Part shown: positions 1 through 7,994 of the stretch, in pieces
Layout: every line of letters starts with the position of its first letter
Position numbering within the stretch: position 1 is the first letter of the stretch
Notes under the pieces: generated by a model
The model's database searches: none
The model's input: the letters and a program-made list of their open reading frames with translations, nothing else
Told to the model about the DNA's origin: nothing
Program-made: the position numbers and the translations under genes
Source: Methanoregulaceae archaeon UBA288
Lineage (GTDB): Archaea; Halobacteriota; Methanomicrobia; Methanomicrobiales; Methanospirillaceae
Length of the DNA stretch: 20,157 nucleotides
Direction: 5' to 3'
Assembly (NCBI GenBank): GCA_002495225.1
Contig: DAEF01000191.1
Span: forward strand, 285-20,441

Positions 1-2
1 CC

Positions 3-902
3 ATCTACGACACGCCGGTCGATGCACAGGCAAAACTCATGGACAGCGTTGGCCAGAACTCGTTCGACTGCCGGAAATACATGAAGGAGTACCGGGTGAA
101 GATGCAGGGAGCAGTCAAGGCCTCGCTTGACGAGGGAGTCCACTACGGCAACATCGTGACGGTCCCGGCCTATTGTGTCGGCGACATCGCCCACCACATC
201 TCGCAGTCGACGTACAACATGTGCAGGGACGACGTGGTCATGGCCGCGATCGAGGCAGCGACCGCCGTGATGGAGACGACCCTCCGGGCGTCGCTCGACC
301 GCTTCACGGACGTCTACCAGCCGCTCGCTCTCGCGACGGGGTCGACCGCCGCGGCGGCCGAGTACCTCCTCGAGCTCGACGGGTTCAACGCGCCGATGGT
401 GGTGGACCTGCTGACGCGGCGCCACCACAACTTCGTCCAGCTCAAGCCGAACAGGAGCGCTGCGGCCGAGCTCCACAACTGCGACCTCATGGACATGGTC
501 TACCGGGGCTGGGAGCTGATCGGCAAGGCCCGGCGGCTGCGGAACGGGGCCGGGGGGGCAATCGTCCCGAAAGCCGGCGGCTTCCCCGTCGACCTCGCGC
601 CGATCCACGAGAACGAGGTCCTGATGAACCCCCGGCGTTACGCCTACCCGGCCTGCGCGATCACGGTCCGGTTCTCGGCGATGATGCGCCTCGCGGACTA
701 CCCGTGCCTGCTGACCTCGGAACCGGTCACGGCCACGATGATGACGAACATCATTGCCCTCGTGCCGAAGAAGCCGGATGCCCCGGTCTGCGCCTGCATG
801 GACTGCGCGGCGGCTTCGCTCGTCGAGCTCCACCACCAGTACCGCCAGTGGCGGGAGGCGGTCCAGGGTGAAGTGCTACATCTGCGCGACCGGGGGGCGT
901 GA
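3..902 (+). CDS. DUF2193 family protein, 5'-truncated by the window edge
   Basis: The frame is open from base 3, so the gene enters from outside; 299 codons are visible up to the TGA at 900-902. The family is usually near 500 residues, so about the C-terminal 60% is here. I recognise it as DUF2193, a methanogen-associated family of unknown function, from the segment around CVGDIAHHISQ and the overall helical character. There is no signal peptide or membrane segment in the visible part, so it is probably cytosolic. A cysteine group CACMDC lies about 35 residues from the end and could bind metal or a cluster (inference). The next gene (DUF2180) starts inside its last 35 bases, which implies translational coupling. 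The ATG at 39 is an internal methionine. Family assignment is fairly sure; the function is unknown. Confidence 0.8.
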   Translation: MYDTPVDAQAKLMDSVGQNSFDCRKYMKEYRVKMQGAVKASLDEGVHYGNIVTVPAYCVGDIAHHISQSTYNMCRDDVVMAAIEAATAVMETTLRASLDRFTDVYQPLALATGSTAAAAEYLLELDGFNAPMVVDLLTRRHHNFVQLKPNRSAAAELHNCDLMDMVYRGWELIGKARRLRNGAGGAIVPKAGGFPVDLAPIHENEVLMNPRRYAYPACAITVRFSAMMRLADYPCLLTSEPVTATMMTNIIALVPKKPDAPVCACMDCAAASLVELHHQYRQWREAVQGEVLHLRDRGA

Positions 903-1076
903 CGCCGACGCGGTAACGACCTGCATCGCCTGTGGCATGGGGGTCTGCATGGATCACGTCCGGCGAGAGGAGGTCGAACTCGCGGAGGGCGGGTACCCGT
1001 TTCCCCCGAGGAAGCTCTCGAAGACCCTGCCGCGCATGCTCTGTCCCCGTGCTTCGAAGCGTATCGGAGCAGGTAG
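868..1076 (+). pseudogene. DUF2180 small zinc-finger-like protein, frameshifted near its C-terminus
   Basis: A GTG start at 868 has a strong ribosome site GGAGG at 854-858, 9 nt upstream, inside the end of the DUF2193 gene. The product reads VKCYICATGGRDADAV and continues with C3, C6, C19, C22, C27, H30 and C59, a B-box-like zinc ligand pattern typical of DUF2180 (about 70 residues, function unknown). At CCCCGTGCTTC (about 1047-1055) the frame breaks. Adding one base restores CPRCFEAYRSR and a TAG at 1074-1076 that directly abuts the ATG of the aquaporin at 1077, which strongly supports this as the original reading. As written, the frame instead runs on to a TAG at 1108-1110 and loses the last cysteine of the final CxxC. 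It could be a true one-base deletion or a sequencing error. Confidence 0.75.
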
Positions 1077-1805
1077 ATGGGTGCCCCAGCGCCTGGAAAG
1101 AGGGCGGTAGCCGAAGGCCTCGGCACCCTCCTCCTCGTCTACTTCGGCGCCGACGCGGCGGCGATCACCCTGATGCTCGCGCGTGGCACGACGCCCGGGA
1201 CTTCGTTCAGCATCGGGATCGGGGCCCTCGGCGGCCTCGCCGACTGGCTCGCCATCGGGATGGCGTTCGCGATCGTGATCGCGGCCATGATCTACGCGCT
1301 CGGCCGGGTCTCGGGCGCGCACCTGAACCCGGCGGTCACGATCGCGCTCGCGGCGACGCGCCGGTTCCCCTGGTCGGACACGGCCGTGTACGTCGTCGCC
1401 CAGCTGGTCGGCACCGCGCTCGGGTCGGTGCTGTTCGCGCTCTCGGCGGGAGCCGATGCGGTCGTGATCGGCGGGCTCGGCGCCACCGCGCCGTTTCCGG
1501 GCATCGGGACGGGCCAGGCGATCCTGGCCGAGGCGATCGGCACCTTCGTGCTGATGCTCGTGATCATGGGCGTGGCCGTCGACCGTCGCGTGCCGCCGGG
1601 CCTCGCCGGAGTCGTGATCGGGCTCACGGTCGGCGGGATCATCACCACGACCGGCAACATCGCCGGGTCGTCGCTCAACCCGGCCCTGACACCTTCGGAC
1701 CGTACCTCGCCGACACCCTGCTGGGCGGCCCCATGCCATCGCCGCGGCGTTCCTCAACGACTGGCTCGCAGCCGACCGACCCCGTTTTTTCTCGCGCAGG
1801 GATGA
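1077..1805 (+). pseudogene. aqpM: Aquaporin (AqpM-like MIP channel), frameshifted and internally deleted
   Basis: The ATG at 1077 has GGAG at 1066-1069. The first 200 residues are a good MIP channel: first half-helix motif SGAHLNPAVT, second motif GSSLNPA, with hydrophobic membrane segments between. Such proteins pass water and small neutral solutes through the cytoplasmic membrane. Right after the second NPA (about 1685-1692) the frame shifts: the expected continuation TFGPYLADTLLGGP is read in another frame from 1691 to 1732. Then most of the last membrane helix is missing, and AIAAAFLNDWLAADRP follows in the third frame from 1735. The pore arginine that normally follows NPA is lost. The uncorrected frame ends at TGA 1803-1805. 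Two frame changes plus a deletion of perhaps 15-20 codons argue for a pseudogene rather than one sequencing error; an assembly error remains possible. Confidence 0.8.
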
Positions 1806-2139
1806 CCGTCCCCTCAGCGCACACGAGTTTCGATCACCATGTCGCGCTCAGGGTTCGGGTAGCCGTCGAAGGCGGAACCCGCCGCCGGTGAAGGCCAGGA
1901 GCGTGAGTGTGCCGAAAAGGGCGCCGACCTTCACGCATCGCCGGACGAGCGCGTGCGCCGCGGATCGGGAGCAGGCAACCGGGCGCCAGAACCTGCGGAG
2001 TGAGGGAGATCGGCCTGTCCGGAGACAATGGTTCCCCCAGGGAGGCTCCGATCGGTTGCGTCCCGGCAGTCCACCTCCGGTTCTTTCGACGAACCGAGCG
2101 GCGAGCCGTTGAGACCGTGTTGAAACGAGGGCCTGTCGA
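1806..2139. other. Gene-poor stretch between aquaporin remnant and histidine kinase
   Basis: This lies between the convergent ends of the aquaporin and the kinase. No frame gives a recognisable protein over the whole stretch. The only coding-like signal is a short signal-peptide-like segment on the minus strand (1814-1934), listed separately. I see no RNA gene and no convincing terminator. Confidence 0.5.
1814..1934 (-). pseudogene. Possible remnant of a small secreted or membrane protein, frameshifted
   Basis: On the minus strand a GTG at 1934 opens VKVGALFGTLTLLAFTGGG, which looks like a signal peptide or membrane helix. The unbroken frame then stops after 28 codons. A one-base shift at about 1877 gives SAFDGYPNPERDMVIETRVR followed by TGA at 1816-1814, and this reads like a real protein tail. 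Total length would be about 40 residues. It may be the start of a short exported protein or the end of a longer decayed one. There is no family match that I recognise; the call rests only on sequence character and could be chance. Confidence 0.25.
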
Positions 2140-3957
2140 TCAGCCGTTGCGCGGCAGGAGACCTTCCTGCCCGGGGGCGCGGTGGACGCGGCACGTGTCG
2201 GGCGGAACCCGGATCTCGAAGCGTGCCCCGACGCCCGGGCGCCCCGACTCGGTGATGGTCATCCCCGTGGTTGCGAGGATCTCGCGCGAGAGGTAGAGGC
2301 CGAGGCCCGTGTTCCGACCGTGTCCGCGCTCGAAGATCTGCTCTTTCTCGTTGACGGGCACGCCCTCACCGTCGTCCTCGCAGACGATGACGGCGCCCCC
2401 CTCCTGCTGCGCCTCGACCGAGAACCGGACCCGCCCGACCTTGCCGCCGTGGCGGAGTGCATTCTCGATCAGGTTGTAAAAGACCTGCTCGATCAGCGGG
2501 TCTGCCCGGATCTCCCACCCCTCGTCGGGCGCCTCGATCGCCACGCCACCGCCTGCGAACGAATCGGCCGCCCGCCGGACGAGGGCAGTCAGGGAGACCC
2601 AGTCCGGAACTCCCATGCCTATCTCCTGGTAGTCGCGCGTGAACTCGGTCAGGCGCTGGATCGCCCACGCCGCTTCGCGCGAGCGGCTCAGGAACCAGGC
2701 CAGTTCCGTGCTGTTCTCGGCCGTTCCGGCCAGCTCGAGCGATCCGAGCAGGACCGTCAGCTGGTTCAGGATGTCGTGGCGGGTCAGGCGCGCGAGCAGG
2801 TTCATGCGCCGGTTCATGCCCTGCAGCGTTGCCTCGACCTCCTGTCGCTCGGTGACATCGCGGCAGACGCCCTCGATCGCGACCACCCGGCCCGCCTCGT
2901 CATATACCGGGACGTTCACCTGTTCGATCCAGTGGAGGGAGGCGTCGGGGTGAACGAGCCGGAACCGGAGGGGCCTGTTGCAGAAGTCCTGGGCCAGTTC
3001 GATGCTGCCTTCCACGATCGGGCGGTCGTCGGGATGGACGTGCCGGAGCAGGAGCCACGGGTCGGCATAGAACTCCTCGGGCGGATGGCCCGTCACCGCC
3101 TCGCAGGCGGGGCTGACGTAGTCCGTGCCGCAGTCGGGTACCAGCCGGACCCGGTAGATCATCTCTGGCGAACGCTCTGCAAGGAGCCGGAACTGCTCCT
3201 CGAGCCGGTGACGGACCGTGACGTCCCGGGCAATCCCGTCGATGGCGACCACCTGCCCCGACTCGCCGAGTGTCGGCGTCGCCGAGACCTCCAGCCAGCG
3301 CCATTCGCCGGAGCGGTGGCGGAAGCGGAAGATCAGCGGCGCCTCGAGGCGCCGGGCGTCACGGGCTGCCGCACCGACCATGGCGCGATCGTCGGGATGG
3401 ATGGCGTCCATGAGGCGCCCGGGATCCGAACGGAGCTCGTCGGCAGAGTACCCGGTCACGACGGCGGACGCGGCGTTGACGTAGCGGATTGTCACGGTCG
3501 GCTTCAGCCGGATGGAGAGGACGAGATCCTGGGAACGGTCGAGGAGCGAGGATGCGTCCTCCTCCGTCCACGGCCCCGGCGCGCGCGAGACGACGAGCAC
3601 GGCCCCACCACCCGTCGTCGGCAAAAACTCTGCCGTCGCGTCGACGGGCTCACCGCTCCGCGCCACGAACCTGAGGAGGAGAGTGTCCCGCACGCCCGTT
3701 CCCCGGTAGCGCAGCGCAGCGTGGACCCGCCAGGCCGAACCCTCGTCCATGATGGCATGAAGGGTGCCGGGCAGAGGACCGTCAGGAGCCAGACCGAGCG
3801 ATTTCCTCAAGCCCGGGCTGATCGAGACGGGCCGTTCATCGGCGTCTATCACGATCACCGGGAGCCGGACGACGGGGACTCCGCCGCCCGGGGGAGCTGA
3901 GGACGACAAACGACACAACTGTGTCCAACCCGGTACAAAAAGGTTTGCGAAGGACAC
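2140..3957 (-). CDS. Soluble multi-PAS sensor histidine kinase
   Basis: Up to 605 residues. The order is a degenerate N-terminal PAS-like region (about 30-125), PAS/PAC one (about 135-250, with GYSADEL and HPDDR), PAS/PAC two (about 255-370, with GHPPEEF and HPDDR), a dimerisation helix with phospho-acceptor H394 in RHDILNQL, and a HATPase domain with N-box NLIENALRHGG (495-505), G1 box DDGEGVP (528-534) and G2 box GLGLYLSREI (551-560). No membrane helices are seen, so it probably senses an intracellular signal, perhaps redox or a ligand, and autophosphorylates on the histidine. No response regulator lies in the window. The listed start is a GTG at 3957 with only a weak ribosome site; a GTG within PVIVIDAD (about residue 34) is also possible. 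It is separated from the SIS gene upstream by 139 bp and may have its own promoter. Confidence 0.9.
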   Translation of the reverse strand: MSFANLFVPGWTQLCRLSSSAPPGGGVPVVRLPVIVIDADERPVSISPGLRKSLGLAPDGPLPGTLHAIMDEGSAWRVHAALRYRGTGVRDTLLLRFVARSGEPVDATAEFLPTTGGGAVLVVSRAPGPWTEEDASSLLDRSQDLVLSIRLKPTVTIRYVNAASAVVTGYSADELRSDPGRLMDAIHPDDRAMVGAAARDARRLEAPLIFRFRHRSGEWRWLEVSATPTLGESGQVVAIDGIARDVTVRHRLEEQFRLLAERSPEMIYRVRLVPDCGTDYVSPACEAVTGHPPEEFYADPWLLLRHVHPDDRPIVEGSIELAQDFCNRPLRFRLVHPDASLHWIEQVNVPVYDEAGRVVAIEGVCRDVTERQEVEATLQGMNRRMNLLARLTRHDILNQLTVLLGSLELAGTAENSTELAWFLSRSREAAWAIQRLTEFTRDYQEIGMGVPDWVSLTALVRRAADSFAGGGVAIEAPDEGWEIRADPLIEQVFYNLIENALRHGGKVGRVRFSVEAQQEGGAVIVCEDDGEGVPVNEKEQIFERGHGRNTGLGLYLSREILATTGMTITESGRPGVGARFEIRVPPDTCRVHRAPGQEGLLPRNG

Positions 3958-4096
3958 TATTCACGCCGACATCCCTGGAGAATACTCGACGGCCAGTTGA
4001 AGAAGAAGGAGGCCGAATGGGGTTCTCCGGGGATGGTCGGGGGTTCGTGGAGCCTCCCCGGGTTCGGGCGGCGGTCGTGGGGACCTGACAGACCGA

Positions 4097-4693
4097 TCAG
4101 GGGACGTGCCTGTCTTCTACGTCGGAAGTGGGGATTTCGTGCCGGAAGCCGATGCACGTCACCAGGATCTCCTGGAAGAGGTTGGCGGCGAGCTCGAAGT
4201 CCCCGCCGCCGTAGAGATCGGCGGGGGAGAGGAGAGCCGGATTGATGGGCGGCAGCTCGATCACGATGTCCCCGGGTTCATACAGGTGGGATGCAGCCCC
4301 TTCCCCAACAGGCTTGCTGGTGACGAACGCGCAGGCGAGGCCCAGCTCCCGGGCGCGCTCGACGTACTTCAGGAGCTCGAACCGTGTCCCCTGGCGCGAG
4401 AACGCGACGAAGAGCTCCCCCGGTTCGAAAGGGTTCCTGACCTGGTCGCTCACCAGCCAGACGTCCTTCAACACGCGCTGGAAGTGACGGAGCCGGATTG
4501 CAAGCGATGCAACCGCGTTTCCGCTCCTGCCGAAGCCGTAGCAGTGGATGGCGCCGGCCGATGTCATGGCGTCGATCAGGCGCTCGACCGCGTCGGCCTG
4601 GTCGGCGACTGCATGGGCCACGCTGGCGCAGTAGTCGGCGTATGCGATGGAGATCGCACCGATCGTCCCGGGTGCAGGCTCGTCGGTCATCAT
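4097..4693 (-). CDS. SIS-domain sugar-phosphate isomerase-like protein
   Basis: 198 residues, close to the size of 6-phospho-3-hexuloisomerases. Residues 48-71 carry the SIS phosphosugar-binding start (GFGRSG at 53-58, then IRLRH), and residues 93-102 (ELFVAFSRQG) match the second SIS loop where S-G-S/T-G is usual. Here that loop is divergent, with S-R-Q-G, and the TTP segment typical of hexuloisomerases is absent. So the fold is supported but the substrate is not. A hexuloisomerase role (fructose-6-phosphate to hexulose-6-phosphate) would link it to ribulose-phosphate formation and RuBisCO, but this is only inference. Two ATG codons lie in tandem at 4693 and 4690. It follows the flavoprotein gene by 62 bp on the same strand. 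Confidence 0.75.
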   Translation of the reverse strand: MMTDEPAPGTIGAISIAYADYCASVAHAVADQADAVERLIDAMTSAGAIHCYGFGRSGNAVASLAIRLRHFQRVLKDVWLVSDQVRNPFEPGELFVAFSRQGTRFELLKYVERARELGLACAFVTSKPVGEGAASHLYEPGDIVIELPPINPALLSPADLYGGGDFELAANLFQEILVTCIGFRHEIPTSDVEDRHVP

Positions 4694-4755
4694 AGAAGCG
4701 TGCGAGAGCTGGCATGAAAAGGCTGTCTCCCGCGAGGGTCACCCGGACCGCCGGC

Positions 4756-5994
4756 TCAATCTCTGGCCGGTTGGCGGGCGATGGTCGCCGCCGCGAGCGC
4801 GCCGGTCGAGAACGCAGCCTGGAGGTTGTACCCCCCCGTGTCTCCGTCGATGTCGAGCACTTCACCGGCAAAAAAGAGGTTCGGGACGAGGCGCGACTCC
4901 ATCGTCTTTGGGTTCACCTCGTCGAGCGCGACACCGCCCGCGGTGGTCATCGCGACCGAAAAGCCGCCGATGCGATCGACCGCGAACGAGAGCCCCCCCA
5001 GGACTCCCACGAGGCGTCTGCGGCCGTTCCGGTCGAGCCGTGCCCCCGTCGTCTCTTCCGGGAGCCCGGTCTCGGCGATCAGCCGCCGGAGCAGACGCTC
5101 CGGAAGACCGAGCGGGGCGAGGACGGTGGGAAGACGGGCCGGGCCGCGCTCGGCACAGAGCCGGACGAGCCGTTCATCGAGCGTCTCCGGCGGAGGGATC
5201 GCCACAAAGGAGACGATCAGCCGGTCCCCCGGCCGGAGATCACGCGAGAGGTCGAGCACCCCCGGCCCGGAGAGGCCCCTGTGGGTGAAGAGAAGATCGC
5301 CACGTCCAGCGGCCACCTGCCGGCCGTCACGAACGACCCGGAGGCCCGCATCCGAAACCGAGACCCCGGAGAGATCGGCGAACGTGTACGGCCCGGGCTC
5401 GACCGGGGCGAGCGCCGGGCGGGGTTCCACGACCGTGTGACCGAGTGCGTGGGCGAGCCGGTACCCGTCGCCCGTCGAGCCCGTCTCGGGATAGGACGCC
5501 CCCCCCGTCGCGAGCACCACGGAAGCTGCCCGCCATCCACCACCGGCGACGCCGACCGAGAATCCGTCATCATCCCTCTCGACCGTCCGCACCCGTGCAT
5601 TTGGTATTATCCGGACGCCGTTTTCACGACAGGCGGCGCGGAGAGCTTCGAGCACGTCGTCGGCGCGACGGGAGACGGGAAAGACCTTGCCGTCGGAACG
5701 CGTCTCGAGGGGGACGCCGTGCCCGGCGAACCATGCTGCCAGGGCCGCGTTCGAGAAGGAGCGGAGGGCGTGGCGAAGGAACCGTCCGTGCTCGCCGAAC
5801 CGTTCGAGGAACGCGGCGACATCCCCCTCGTGCGTCAGGTTCGCCTGGCCCGAGCCCGCGAGGAGCAGCTTGCGCCCCGGCTCGGCCATCCGTTCGAGCA
5901 CGACGACGGACCGATCGGCCGGGAGCCGTGCCGCGCAGAAGAGGCCGGCCGGCCCGGCGCCCACCACGACCACGTCGGCCCGATCACTCGTCAC
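4756..5994 (-). CDS. BaiN/HI0933-family FAD-dependent oxidoreductase
   Basis: 412 residues, the normal length for the family (also called aminoacetone-oxidase family, TIGR00275). The N-terminal dinucleotide fold has VVVGAGPAG (9-17), followed by the family block GRKLLLAGSGQANLTH, where most members have G-N-G-R-C-N-L-T-N, then ATGGASYPETGSTGDGY for FAD contact, and the C-terminal signature FFAGEVLDIDGDTGGYNLQ. It binds FAD in the cytosol; the substrate of most members, including this one, is unknown. Its start overlaps the end of the upstream CxxC protein gene by 11 bp, so the two are likely translated together. Their place downstream of the MCR-activation genes makes a redox partner role possible but unproven. 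Confidence 0.9.
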   Translation of the reverse strand: MTSDRADVVVVGAGPAGLFCAARLPADRSVVVLERMAEPGRKLLLAGSGQANLTHEGDVAAFLERFGEHGRFLRHALRSFSNAALAAWFAGHGVPLETRSDGKVFPVSRRADDVLEALRAACRENGVRIIPNARVRTVERDDDGFSVGVAGGGWRAASVVLATGGASYPETGSTGDGYRLAHALGHTVVEPRPALAPVEPGPYTFADLSGVSVSDAGLRVVRDGRQVAAGRGDLLFTHRGLSGPGVLDLSRDLRPGDRLIVSFVAIPPPETLDERLVRLCAERGPARLPTVLAPLGLPERLLRRLIAETGLPEETTGARLDRNGRRRLVGVLGGLSFAVDRIGGFSVAMTTAGGVALDEVNPKTMESRLVPNLFFAGEVLDIDGDTGGYNLQAAFSTGALAAATIARQPARD

Positions 5995-6427
5995 TGTTGT
6001 CCAGGATGATCCCCTGGGTCTCGCAGGGGACGCACTTCGCGAGCTTGTCGTCGATCACGCGGTAGGCGTTCGCAAGCACCGAGGAGTTCGAGATGAGGCC
6101 CGCGATCAGCACGGTCTCGAGGATCTCCTCCCGCGATGCTCCCATCTTCAGCGCAGCCTGCATATGGTAGCCCGTGCAGTGGGGGCACTTCAGAGCCGCA
6201 CCCACTGCGAGGCAGGTCAGCTCGATCTGCTTCGGGCCGAGCGGCGAGGTCTTGGTAACCGAGTCCTTGTAGAGAAGGTGCGAGACCAGCACCTCGGGAC
6301 GCTCGGCCATCCGCTGAAAGATCAACGGGATCTTGCCGTACTCCTGCTCGATCGCCTTCAACCACCCCGCGCATGCCTCGTCTGCGCCGGATTCCACGAT
6401 CCGCGAAAGATCCTCTTCGAACGTCAT
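5984..6427 (-). CDS. Carboxymuconolactone decarboxylase / AhpD-like protein with CxxC
   Basis: 147 residues. The CMD fold is indicated by the helical pattern and the central motif ALKCPHCTGYH, with C81, C84 and H88, matching the redox-active CxxC-x3-H of AhpD-type peroxidase and disulfide reductases. The residues following (MGASREEILETVLIA) are typical of the family. Likely a cytosolic thiol-disulfide redox protein; true carboxymuconolactone decarboxylase activity is unlikely in a methanogen. The start ATG at 6427 has GGAG about 9 nt upstream. The gene lies 39 bp after mmp7 on the same strand and its 3' end overlaps the flavoprotein gene. The extra C-terminal cysteines in CVPC form a second CxxC at about 132-135, which is unusual and could be another redox pair. 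Confidence 0.9.
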   Translation of the reverse strand: MTFEEDLSRIVESGADEACAGWLKAIEQEYGKIPLIFQRMAERPEVLVSHLLYKDSVTKTSPLGPKQIELTCLAVGAALKCPHCTGYHMQAALKMGASREEILETVLIAGLISNSSVLANAYRVIDDKLAKCVPCETQGIILDNSDE

Positions 6428-6466
6428 GTCCTGGGTCTCCGAAAAGAGAAGAGCACCATCCCCGGT

Positions 6467-7405
6467 TTAGACGACGATGTCCGTCTCCGAAGAGGGTTTG
6501 ATCCTGACGAGGATATAATCGCGCATGCGGGACGGGAGCACGTCCGCGACCTGGCCGATGGTCACGCCCTCCTCGACCTCGGCCGATCGAATGCGGTCGG
6601 CGAAGTCGGCAAACGGGAGCTTCACGCGGAGACCCGCGATCTGCACGGTGACCGGCGTCGGGCTCGTCACCTCGAGCACCTCGGGGACCTGCTCCTGGAT
6701 CACCGCCATCAGCCGTGCGGGCGAGGCCGAGAGCGGGTCCTTCGCGATCTCCTCGCGACGCAGGTCGAGGACGCGAACGATCTCGGCCACGATCGCGTCG
6801 AGGCGGGCAATCTCGTCGGCCTCCTTGGTCCGGTGCATGAACCGGCCGATGTCACCGACGTACCCGGCGACGGGTGGATCGATCGCAGTCCGGAGGACCT
6901 CGGTGTCGGGCTTGCCCGTCAGGACGATCGGCACGTCGATGCCACGACGGAGCGCCCTCATCTTCTCGACGATGCAGTGCTCGAAGTTGCCGAGCAGGAA
7001 GACGGCACAGTCGTGCTCGTTGATGATCTCGCGCTCCTCTGCCGAGGTCTGGGCGACTCGCTTACCGTAGCCCCGGGCGAGCCCGATCATGTTGGACTTC
7101 GCACCGAGCCGGCGCACGTACTCGGCGATATCGCAGGCCGGATGGGGCAGGTGGTGGATCGAGAGAGAGGGGGTCACGATCGCGACCTCGGTCCCGACGA
7201 GGGGCGAGAGCGTGACCTCCCCGCCGATGGGTTTTCCGATCCGGCTGATCAGGGGGATATCGTCCCGCGGCACCAGGCAGAGGAGCACGACCTCTGTCGC
7301 AAGCATGTGCTTCTGGATCACGTATCCGCCGAGGTCTGCAATCAGGTCCACAATCTCGTCGTGGCGGTAGACCCCGCCCTTGTAGGTGATGGGGACCAGG
7401 ATCAT
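6467..7405 (-). CDS. mmp7: Methanogenesis marker protein 7 (Mmp7)
   Basis: 312 residues, starting MILVPITYKGGVYRHDE, the characteristic beginning of Mmp7 (TIGR03274), a family restricted to MCR-bearing archaea and related to McrC. In the purified MCR activation complex of Methanococcus maripaludis, Mmp7 is found with McrC, Mmp3, Mmp17 and component A2, where complex iron-sulfur clusters carry electrons to F430 (established knowledge, from memory). Cysteines visible here include those in LLCLVPRDD, HPACDIAEY, HDCAVFLL and EHCIVEKM; which of them hold clusters cannot be told from sequence alone. The start ATG overlaps the mmp17 stop in an ATGA at 7405-7402, so translation is coupled. Confidence 0.95.
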   Translation of the reverse strand: MILVPITYKGGVYRHDEIVDLIADLGGYVIQKHMLATEVVLLCLVPRDDIPLISRIGKPIGGEVTLSPLVGTEVAIVTPSLSIHHLPHPACDIAEYVRRLGAKSNMIGLARGYGKRVAQTSAEEREIINEHDCAVFLLGNFEHCIVEKMRALRRGIDVPIVLTGKPDTEVLRTAIDPPVAGYVGDIGRFMHRTKEADEIARLDAIVAEIVRVLDLRREEIAKDPLSASPARLMAVIQEQVPEVLEVTSPTPVTVQIAGLRVKLPFADFADRIRSAEVEEGVTIGQVADVLPSRMRDYILVRIKPSSETDIVV

Positions 7406-7989
7406 GGCGCCGCCTCCCCCATCTTCGCAAAGAGAGCCCGGATGCGGGCAGGGAGGTCTTCGGGGAGGGTGTTCTCGCTCGAAGCGAGCCAGAACCGCCC
7501 GTCCTCGTACCGGTGCTCGCGGACGCGGAAACCCTCGGGGGCGATCGCCAGCAGGGCGTAGATCAGGTCGCGAACGAGCCCCTCCGTGGGGTCGGATACG
7601 ACCAGATCCGCGAGGTCCCGGTCGACGGGCAGGTCGGGCTCGTCCGAGATCTCGACAGTCCAGCGGTCGGGCTGCTCGACGCGGTTCTTGCCGTACTGCC
7701 TCCAGAGCCGGTCGAGCAGGGACGCCAGGTGCGTCTCCTCGTTGATCCCGAGTTTCACCTTACCCGGTTCGAAGGTCACGTCGGCGAAGTCCCGGAGCCG
7801 GACGAGCGGTGGGAGCCGTCCGAGCATCCCCACCGCGATGAAGAGCGGGTACACGGGATCGATCTCAATGTGGAGCTTCGCGACCGCCTGCCCGAGATTG
7901 TGATCGAGCAGCACGTCGTTCGCGATGTCGACATAGGCCTGGACCGCCCAGGCCTCGGGGGACTCGACAACGAAATGGTCGAGGGGCAC
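7402..7989 (-). CDS. mmp17: Methanogenesis marker protein 17 (Mmp17)
   Basis: 195 residues, all-alpha/beta and without cysteines in the visible sequence, matching Mmp17 (TIGR03291). Family knowledge: it is part of the ATP-dependent MCR activation complex. The start is a GTG at 7989, giving (V/M)PLDHFVVESPEAW, chosen because AGGAG at 8002-7998 lies 8 nt before it, at the end of mmp15, whose stop is at 7997-7995; the same frame stays open far upstream only because of high G+C. The segment ETHLASLLDRLWRQYGK and the block LVVSDPTEGLVRDLIYALL are typical of the family. Its TGA overlaps the ATG of mmp7 by 4 nt. Confidence 0.93.
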   Translation of the reverse strand: MPLDHFVVESPEAWAVQAYVDIANDVLLDHNLGQAVAKLHIEIDPVYPLFIAVGMLGRLPPLVRLRDFADVTFEPGKVKLGINEETHLASLLDRLWRQYGKNRVEQPDRWTVEISDEPDLPVDRDLADLVVSDPTEGLVRDLIYALLAIAPEGFRVREHRYEDGRFWLASSENTLPEDLPARIRALFAKMGEAAP

Positions 7990-7994
7990 GGCTC

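Noticed and set aside
2182..3900. A 572-codon open frame on the plus strand opposite the histidine kinase
   Set aside because: Shadow of the kinase caused by high G+C; its translation is Arg/Asp/Pro-rich with no family motif.
4084..4101. Small inverted repeat CCTGA...TCAGG at the SIS gene stop
   Set aside because: Only a 5-bp stem and no T-run downstream, so not a convincing terminator.
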